NCBI GenBank assembly: GCA_022478985.1
Contig: JAKSZP010009636.1
Span: 1 to 64,000 of the forward strand
Direction: 5' to 3'
DNA from: Massospora cicadina
Taxonomy: Eukaryota; Entomophthoromycota; Entomophthoromycetes; Entomophthorales; Entomophthoraceae
Length of the DNA stretch: 64,000 bases
A model generated the notes under the pieces. The model did not search any database. It saw only the letters and a list, made by a program, of their open reading frames with translations, and was not told the origin of the DNA. Position numbers and translations under genes: made by a program. Every line of letters starts with the position of its first letter. Positions within the stretch are counted from its first letter, which is position 1. Positions 57,901-64,000 of this stretch are shown here, piece by piece.

Positions 57901-58551
57901 TCTGAATGATATGGTAGAAGCATTAGATGAAGTCGCATCAAACGAAGATCCCAAACCATCCAAACAGGAAGGTAGGGGAACTTCCACAGAAGGCTTTAGC
58001 AACGGAGTAAGGCTGAGAGTGTGAATATTGGACCAGTGGGGAAAATCGCCCTGAAAGTTGGCTTTAGCCAAAAGAACAACAAACTTGTGATCATTACTCA
58101 AAGTAAGCGATAGTTTATTTTCTTTCAAGTTAGTCCTGACTTCAAACTTTCGCCACCATTCTACACCCAACATGATGGGGTACAAGAGGTTTTTGATAGC
58201 ATGAAAGTGGTCGGACAAATGATATGTGCCAACCTGATAGTCCATTAACCCCAAGATTTTCAGCTTCAGAATTATTTGGAATGCCTCTCCTCTAGCCATA
58301 CCACCTGGTACGTAACTCTGCTCAAGGTAGTCAGCTAGGTTTTGATCCATAAAATTCTCAGAGGCTCCAGTATCTACCAAAATAGTGGTGTAGGTTTTCC
58401 CTAAAGGGGATGAAAGGGTAGAAGTCAGTAGAAAATTCCCCAAATGATTTTAATTTAAAGTAGAAAACGCCAACACTTCACCACCAAACTCTGCTTCAGG
58501 GATGTCCAGGGCCCATGGGTACTTTTTTAAATCATAAAATGGAGAGGGATA
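54944..58551 (-). pseudogene. pol: G4 pol: protease, RT, RNase H, integrase, chromodomain (broken)
   Basis: Protease is intact in the 182-codon frame 58,443-57,895: ILVDTGASENFMDQNLADYL, then LYPIMLGVEWWRKFEVRTNL. RT 57,900-57,270 (VDLVRIPSPIYPLTVWEEES, YVEKARVFSKLGCLNAFNQI, active box YMDE at about 57,397-57,408). RNase H 57,078-56,600 (ASNASNFAIVAALLQVGEDG, LNYAVYNKEF). Integrase 56,330-55,600 (LIRHTYNWMGLTAQVGRYCK ECLVCNQMK, the zinc-binding part intact). GPY/F-like region about 55,420-55,370. Degenerate chromodomain 55,230-55,040. Overall broken by stops. The protease is the best of the four copies. Confidence 0.9.
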
Positions 58552-60462
58552 GGACTCTATTTCCGTTCAGCATAACTTTCCAAGAAAATTATAAAAAAAT
58601 AAATCTCAATTCCCTGATGTAGTTTCACTCAGATGTTCTTAAGTTCCCCACCAGCTGCCCTAGTGTGGGGCAGCGGTGAAACTCCCCCGCCATTTTCCAT
58701 CCAAAAGTAAACGCGCTCAGACTGGCTCACCCAGTCATACCTAACCCCTTAGACAATTCGTTCCTCCCAAGGATCTTGACGCCCAACTTTCTCAGACCCA
58801 AGCTGTGCTCTGTTGCCCCCTGGTACTCCCCCAGAGCAACATGCATTTCAGCCTTAGGGTTGACTATGGGAAACCTTTCCCTTACCACGACCAAGCCATT
58901 ATCAAAACGTCTCAGGCGGTGATGCGTCTACTAGTTTTATTGACTTCTGCCCCTATAATGGGTATTTTGATCTCAGCTTCACTTTGAAGCTGATGCCACC
59001 ACCGCAGCAACTATGCCCCTGTTTTTCCAGGGTACATCTCTCCCCACAACTTAGACCCAGATCACAGTGGATACCACTTTGGTGGTTCAGTTCTCTGGTT
59101 TTCCCACCCACCTTCCCTCTGAAGTGCTCCACCAGGAGCTGATGGAAGGTTTGGAAGCCTATAGCTCCAACCCCATTCTGTAATTTGTGGTCTCAAATGG
59201 GGCTACATGCCTAGTTGGGCCTTGGCATATGCCACAATCTGCACCAATTCAAGTAAAATTGCCCTGTCAATCCCCCCTGCGCCGTTATCCCCTCCACCCC
59301 TGACCGTCCGTTCTGGGCCTGAGTCAAGGGCGGATGGATGATCTGTCCATCCTGTTTCAAGTCGGACCACTCAAAATGCAAGTGCCCATCCCTAGCTGCT
59401 TCCAACGGCTCTGTCTTTTTGTCTGTCAGCTTCCAATCTGCCGCCCATCCTGCACCAGCTTCAGTATGGGTATGATCCTACCTCCCCCTCCCCAAAGCCT
59501 GTTGCTGCAGCTGCGCCAACAGCCACCAATCAGCCTCCTCTTTTCCCTGTGCCACAAATGCTCCATCCAACCAAGCACATTATTGGACCTCTGTTCAATC
59601 CTATGCATCCTTCAATGAATCAACCAAACCTCAGGAATATGTCAAATCCCCAAAGCAATACAACCAAATTCCTTGGGATCTATTGGATGAAAAGGATGAG
59701 TCTTGAAATATAATTGAAGACCGCAATATAAAAATCAAGTGGTATATGTTTATTGACCATGACGGTGAGCTACCCCCTCATTTATATGCCCCAGCAAAAC
59801 GATAAAACATTCCAGGGCAACTACCAGCTAGCTTTTAAAGCAATGTCTAAGCCAAATTGTCATCCTTTATGCAAAGCTGCCACCAAATTAGTTGTGATGT
59901 TCGCAGGAGGAATTCCTCCTCCCAATATTCCCTCAAAAGCCAAAAAGATTAAAAAAAAGATGATGATCGAAGCTCACAAAACCACCAATGATGCCATCCA
60001 GCACATGGAAGTGATAGCGCGGAATCCCAAACAAAAGATTACACACACCAGTATTGCCACGTTCATAAAGCTACCTGACACACGCATAAAAGCTGAAGCA
60101 GCTTTGGCCAAATATGTCAGAACACTTATGTACAACAGCTTTATTCCTATCACCCTGATTATCAAAAAAATTATCTCCACATCCTGCTGACACCCTGACA
60201 ACCCTGCTCTCCACCATAGCTCATGCCCTGCTTTGGGATAAAGTAGAGGCTGAGAATGAGCCCACTGATCTCCCTCCCCTTCTGCCATGATGGGATAAGC
60301 GGCTTCCGCTGTCCCACCTGGTTAATTGTGTTCACGTTTTGTGTGTCACCCGCTCATTTTGGTCATTCATTCATTTTATTTGGGGAGGCTTTATTTTTTA
60401 GGTTTTGAGTTTTGGTAATACCATACCCTGGTTGGCTTACCTCAGTTAATTAAAAATGAAGT
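58552..60462 (+). mobile_element. HAL-d: ORF1-only retroposon inserted in G4
   Basis: Breaks G4 between GGGATA (58,547-58,552) and GGGATA (60,463-60,468). G2 and G1 are continuous at this place, so the boundaries are solid, with a short duplication around GGGATA. The 5' end CCGTTCAGCATAACTTTCC matches HAL-c. The 3' end is CCCTGGTTGGCTTACCTCAG plus TTAATTAAAA. Same subfamily as HAL-c, opposite orientation. Confidence 0.85.
58800..60190 (+). pseudogene. HAL-d ORF1-like zinc-knuckle protein (broken)
   Basis: 58,805-58,987 has the N-terminal FSLRVDYGKPFPYHDQAIIK. 59,000-59,330 matches HAL-c (FPTHLPSEVLHQELMEGLEA, SNGATCLVGPWHMPQSAPIQ). The knuckle CPSCFKSDHSKCKC follows at about 59,345-59,390. 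The C-terminal frame 59,753-60,190 is open for 145 codons (FQGNYQLAFKAMSKPNCHPL, KQKITHTSIATFIKLPDTRI, KAEAALAKYVRTLMYN). The conserved C-terminal region across HAL-a to HAL-d supports past selection on the protein. Confidence 0.7.
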
Positions 60463-60468
60463 GGGATA

Positions 60469-61094
60469 ATTGGCCACTCTTACTGCTGAGGCTACATATC
60501 CATCATATCTTCTGCAGTTGTATAAACATTCTTGTATCTTAAAAAGTAGTTTCTTTTCTACCTCCTGAGTTCTGCGGATCATGGTAGGGGACAATAGGGG
60601 GTCCTCAGGACAGATTCCATATACCAGAATGGGGTCTTTGTCAAGCCATAAGAGAGAGAGATGGATCAGGTATATGTGGAAATGTTGTTATAAAATGTGT
60701 TTGGGGCTATGAACGACTTTATACCCCTTTCTGCAGCAGGTTGTTTGACAATATTCAAAGCCAACATACCCAGGACTTCCATCAATGATCCTGCTTGCAC
60801 TGTCCATAAATGGTGCCAAAAGAAAAAAAAATTTTTGTGGTCATTTTATTAAATTTGGTGGAAAGTCAGGGAATCAATGCTCTGGGATTGTGAATCAACC
60901 GTATCCACCAGGTCTAGGCAAGAAGGGTGAGTGCCTACCAGTTAGAGGTAGCGAGAATAACACCAGAATGCTCCAACCCACGGAAAATGCAAAAAAGTGG
61001 TGAGCCCCACCTCAGCAATGGCCACCAGTTGGCGCAAACCATTTGCACTTCATGAAAATCCCACACAGAAAAGTTCAGGCATGTAAAAATAACT
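60469..61094 (-). pseudogene. G4 leader protein region
   Basis: Continuation of G4 upstream of HAL-d. On the minus strand MEVLGMLALNIVKQPAAE corresponds to the ALGVLALDN leader of G3, and YKNVYTTAED to the YENVYAPAED block ahead of the protease. Between LTR and protease there are only about 820 nt in G4 without HAL-d. No capsid motif or zinc knuckle is seen. Confidence 0.6.
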
Positions 61095-61108
61095 GGTTGG
61101 TCATCTAA
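61095..61108 (-). promoter_or_regulatory. Primer-binding site of G4
   Basis: Minus-strand TTAGATGACCAACC beside the 5' LTR. Its AGATGACCAA is perfectly complementary to TTGGTCATCT in both G4 LTRs (complements of 61,534-61,543 and 48,532-48,541). Compared with G1/G3 one base changed in the site and its partner changed in the LTR. Confidence 0.7.
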
Positions 61109-62006
61109 TGTCAAGAGAGTATCTATAACTCTCCAAATTCCAGCGTGGTGGAGCTTTGTGCACAGGACCAACGCAAGGGAACTAGTAGCCATTGTTATAA
61201 TAAAGTTAGCCCAGAAGAGTGTGCTTGGGCTGAAGTGACATAAGGCGAGGGTGTTCAGCACAGTGAATAAAATAGTAAATTGAGCTATCCACAAAACTAG
61301 GACGTGCTCCAGAGGGCTGTTGCTAACTAAGTTTGGTAAAGAAGTGAAGTGCGCTGGTGACCAGGTTTGTAGAGAACCTGGTAAGTCCAGCGGTGTACCA
61401 GAGGTGGTGATAATTTTAAGTAAAACAAAATGGCTAATATGTTGCAAGGCCTCCTTGAAGAGGTCCACACACAGGTGCGCCCAAGTAAACATATATGTAA
61501 AAAACGTAAAAACAACTATAAGGTTTAATTGTAAGATGACCAATGAGAAACGTTGGTCTCAAGAAAAGATACTTAAGCAAGCTTGGGGAAATTTTTAAAT
61601 TGGCAGAAGTGGTCCCAAGCCTTGGTGCTCCAATAGGAGCATGCTTTCATCTGAAAGGATCACATACCTTGCAATTAATTTTATCCTTTTAATTGACTGA
61701 AGTTGAATCTGACCTGAGCTCAAAATTTTGTGAATGGATTGAGTTCCAAACTCTCATTCCCCAATGAACCAAATTGTCCCATTTTCGTTAGACTTAAAAC
61801 TCATCCATTTTTACCCTAGAGCCAAAACAGGGGATGGGCTTTAAACGCATCACTGGTATCAAACTGGGCGTACCTCACTTGTATCCAGCATTGATCCAAG
61901 GTATGCTTAAGATCAAGAAGGGCCTGAAGTTTCACCTTCTGGACCTCCTGCCGCCCAGCCTTATCCCTACTGTTGGTCCCCTCTATAAAGTCATGTAAAC
62001 ATGACA
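61109..62006 (-). repeat. 5' LTR of G4 (includes promoter and priming segment)
   Basis: 898 bp. Minus-strand start TGTCATGTTTACATGAC, end CTCTCTTGACA. Contains GACCAACGTTTCTCATTGGTC (stem-loop, about 61,535-61,557) downstream of an AAGTATC A/T-rich box. Confidence 0.92.
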
Positions 62007-62011
62007 GTCTA

Positions 62012-62640
62012 TGTGCAACTTGAAGCCAGATTTTTTATTTTCATAGTAAAATAAAAGGTTTTATATGTTTAAAAGGAAGATTGAAATGTTTCTCCATGAT
62101 AATTAGTATATTGTTATGTCTGAACAGTTTGATATTTGGTTGGTTTAATAGTTTTAATGGGTTTGCCAAGTGGTTGGTAGTTTTAGGTTAATTAATAAGC
62201 TTGATAGTTTTAGTAAGCAGTAAGTGATTGATTGATTTAATAAGGCATTTGGTTTTAGTAAGCTCTTATTAATGTTGAGGAACTAGTGGATTTTGCTGGA
62301 TTCCTCAATGGGTGGCTGGTGGCATAGCGTAAGTATCTGGGTTCTCTGGAGCATAAATATGTTGGTCATCTTCAGTCATCCTGGGTGTTTATGAGTATAA
62401 ACGTCCAGGGAAAAGGATTTCTTAGGACTGGAATAAATTAAGCTCAACTGAAACATAAATTCTATAATTTGTTGCTTATTATGTTACCAATAAAAAGAGT
62501 TTTCTACCCATTTTTAAAATATTTTGAAGCCACAGATATTCTAAAAGGATTAAAATAACTTAGGATAAAATAGATATTAATAGATTAGCAAAAAAACTGT
62601 TTTACTAAATATTGGTGAATTTTTAACCAGTTTGACACTT
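62012..62640. repeat. GTTGGTGG-rich low-complexity repeat, copy 3, and AT-rich flank
   Basis: 62,115-62,280 matches 47,586-47,760 (AACAGTTTGATATTTGGTTG versus AGCAGTTTAATGTTTGGTTG; GTGATTGATTGATTTAATAA versus GTGATTGGTTGATTTAATAA). No gene seen up to 62,640. Confidence 0.45.
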
Positions 62641-63170
62641 TCCCTATATGTGTTTATACTAGTATAATTTGAGAAGGTCAACTTGTGGTCAGTATGGAAG
62701 CCTAGCTCAACGTTTAGAACAATGCCCAACATCAGTGGCTGTATGGAAAGAGGCCATGCGCCTTTTCCGCCAAGAAAACGGATATCCATTCAGCCTAGCA
62801 AGGAACATGTTCGCTATAAACATGGACTCTCCTATCCACTTATCTCTCAGGGCGCTAATAGTAGCAATATCACTATGGACGATACATACAATGGTACTGG
62901 AATCTTTCAAAGGAGCAGTGCCAAAAATCCAAGAAGCCATTCATCGCTTCCACAGCCATATATTGGAACATTTCCAAGCATGGCTGTTTGGACATATGAC
63001 CCCCATAACAGAAGGACAATCAACACATGGTTCCCCATATGGTTCCTAAAAGTTGATCCTTTCCTTCACACATGCTGCATCCAAGAATAAGCCAGCATAA
63101 CCCCCTCCCTACCGTCCTAATCTTGGTGATCCTGGAGACAACAAGAGGGGCTTTGAACCCTCAGGGGTGT
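62641..63170 (+). pseudogene. Divergent LINE ORF2 C-terminal fragment (L-d)
   Basis: 62,669-63,049 encodes TCGQYGSLAQRLEQCPTSVA, then FRQENGYPFSLARNMFAINM and LRALIVAISLWTIHTMVLES. This is collinear with the C-terminus of L-a/L-c (CGQYETLFHRLEKCPTSK, FSLSRDMFAS, LHALVVAIAMWTIH). The second half is clearly more divergent than the copies among themselves, so it is a separate LINE subfamily. The typical GGTCGGCCTTCCCTG tail is not found at its end. It is 5'-truncated. Confidence 0.75.
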
Positions 63171-63176
63171 CTTTAA

Positions 63177-63790
63177 TTGTCAAATTTCATTAGTTTTCTC
63201 ACTATATTGGAAGTGCTTGTCAGACATTCTCCTTTTCAATCTAAGGAAAAGAATGTTGGAGGTATCAGTGTTCCTGATTCTGCTCTTATGATTGGCCCAT
63301 CACCTGCCCAATTTTTAAATAATATTGTGGATATTGCCAATATGAGTACCCACAATGAAAAAACCTTAGTGGATTCTCGGTGGAATCCTAACAACTGGAA
63401 AAGAACAATTTACCATAAGAATCAGCTTAAAAAGGTAATAATTAATAATAGGATTACTCCAGCTCCTCAGTCAAATTTGAGGAGTATAATATCATATGGA
63501 TCAGAACTTCCGCAAGGCAAGAGGATGTTACCCATCAATGATTGGGTGCAAGTTAACCAATAATTATCATCTGAGTCTAACCACCACCGAGGTGCAAAGA
63601 TTTTACTCAAGGATGATAGGGTAAAAATTAGCCAATCATTACTATCCAAGTCTGACCACCGCCAAATTACCCAATCATTATCATCTGAGACTAACCACCA
63701 CCGGATTGCCCAATCATTACCATCTGAGTCTGACCACCGCTGAGGTGAAAAGATTTTACTCACTGGTGATTGGATACAATTCATCAATCA
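63177..63790 (+). pseudogene. Family F-like protein F3 with tandem repeats
   Basis: A 128-codon open frame at 63,177-63,563 (LNNIVDIANMSTHNEKTLVD, SRWNPNNWKRTIYHK, YGSELPQGKRMLPINDW) shares the WNP-x-NW and PQG blocks with F1 and F2. It stops at VNQ*. The same frame then runs on through QSLSSES-type repeats. I cannot name the protein. It could be a host-like gene captured by repeats, or a transposon gag. Its distance from F1/F2 suggests an older family. Confidence 0.45.
63558..63790. repeat. 39-bp (13-codon) tandem repeat with longer ~75-bp units
   Basis: CCAATCATTACCATCTGAGT-type units start at about 63,558, 63,632, 63,671 and 63,710. The last three are exactly 39 bp apart. The first and last units carry an additional AAAGATTTTACTCA-containing segment, giving a longer unit of about 75 bp. 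In frame they encode QSLSSESDHHRIA-like repeats. Confidence 0.7.
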
Positions 63791-64000
63791 TTACCGCACG
63801 GGTCAGTTTTGCCTCCTAAAATTTTATCTTCGATCTAATAGGCCAAAAGCCTATATTTCCTAATTTAGACAACTGAGCTTTGCATTCTTTTGCCTCAAAT
63901 ATCGATGGTCTCAAAATTTGAACTAGTTTAAATAGGAAAAGATAGTATTGACAAAGGGACATTCCCTGGTTTTGCCCTGCCTGAACAATGAAAAACCATA
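63791..64000. other. AT-rich window end, no feature seen
   Basis: Nothing recognisable in the last 210 bases. Confidence 0.5.

Larger units (their letters stand above)
48110..62006 (-). mobile_element. Ty3/gypsy chromovirus G4, carrying nested G3 and HAL-d
   Basis: 5' LTR 61,109-62,006. Internal region 61,108-54,944, split by HAL-d at about 58,552-60,462. 3' LTR 54,943-54,810 plus 48,873-48,110, split by G3. Flanks are TTCTA (48,105-48,109) and GTCTA (62,007-62,011), a 5-bp duplication with one change. Removing both inserts restores continuous LTR and protease-leader sequence. Confidence 0.9.

Noticed and set aside
12015..62006. RIP-type (repeat-induced C-to-T) mutation of the repeats
   Set aside because: Hand comparison of the G3 LTR pair shows transversions and small changes as well as transitions, with no clear one-sided bias. 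A full count was not possible.

Overview
This is eukaryotic DNA from a transposon-saturated genome. There are no operons, ribosome binding sites, rRNA genes or CRISPR arrays. The only host-type gene I recognise is a decayed, intron-containing HAD-family gene at 38.3-39.4 kb. The chromodomain Ty3/gypsy elements (with Tf1-like self-priming signals), the L1/Tx1-like LINEs and the very short intron fit a fungus with a bloated genome. A rust-like basidiomycete is my guess, at low confidence. Transposon blocks are GC-richer than the AT-rich spacers.

Layout. 1-3.6 kb: 3' part of a LINE (L-a) joined tail-to-tail to an ORF1-only retroposon (HAL-a). 3.6-6.2 kb: AT-rich, no gene. 6.18-11.83 kb: full-length LINE (L-b) with a 16-bp target-site duplication and a large AC/poly-A microsatellite. 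12.0-30.2 kb: a three-level nest. Gypsy G2 (+) holds gypsy G1 (-) in its leader, and G1 holds full-length LINE L-c in its 5' LTR. 30.2-32.7 kb: degenerate gag region of another LTR element. 33.6 kb: a 127-bp tRNA-derived SINE with perfect 17-bp duplications. 35.0-35.8 and 44.2-44.9 kb: two copies of an unidentified repeat (family F) ending in a hairpin. A third coding relative is at 63.2-63.8 kb. 38.3-39.4 kb: the HAD/'Swiss Army Knife' gene. 41.5 kb: a Helitron-like miniature element. 41.7-43.6 kb: HAL-b with perfect 17-bp duplications. 45.6-47.5 kb: HAL-c. 48.1-62.0 kb: a second nest. Gypsy G4 (-) has gypsy G3 in its 3' LTR and HAL-d in its protease/leader region. 62.7-63.2 kb: a divergent LINE 3' fragment.

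How the parts relate. The LINEs encode a zinc-knuckle ORF1 and an ORF2 with AP-endonuclease, reverse transcriptase and a C-terminal Cys/His motif. The HAL elements encode only a different ORF1-like zinc-knuckle protein. The SINE encodes nothing. All three classes end in a related 3' tail, which suggests the LINE machinery mobilises all of them. The four gypsy elements share LTRs of about 850-898 bp and a chromodomain integrase. Their primer-binding site matches an LTR segment just downstream of a TATA-like box, the arrangement of Tf1-type self-priming. No gypsy copy has an intact YMDD box, and most reading frames are broken, so this is mainly a fossil landscape.
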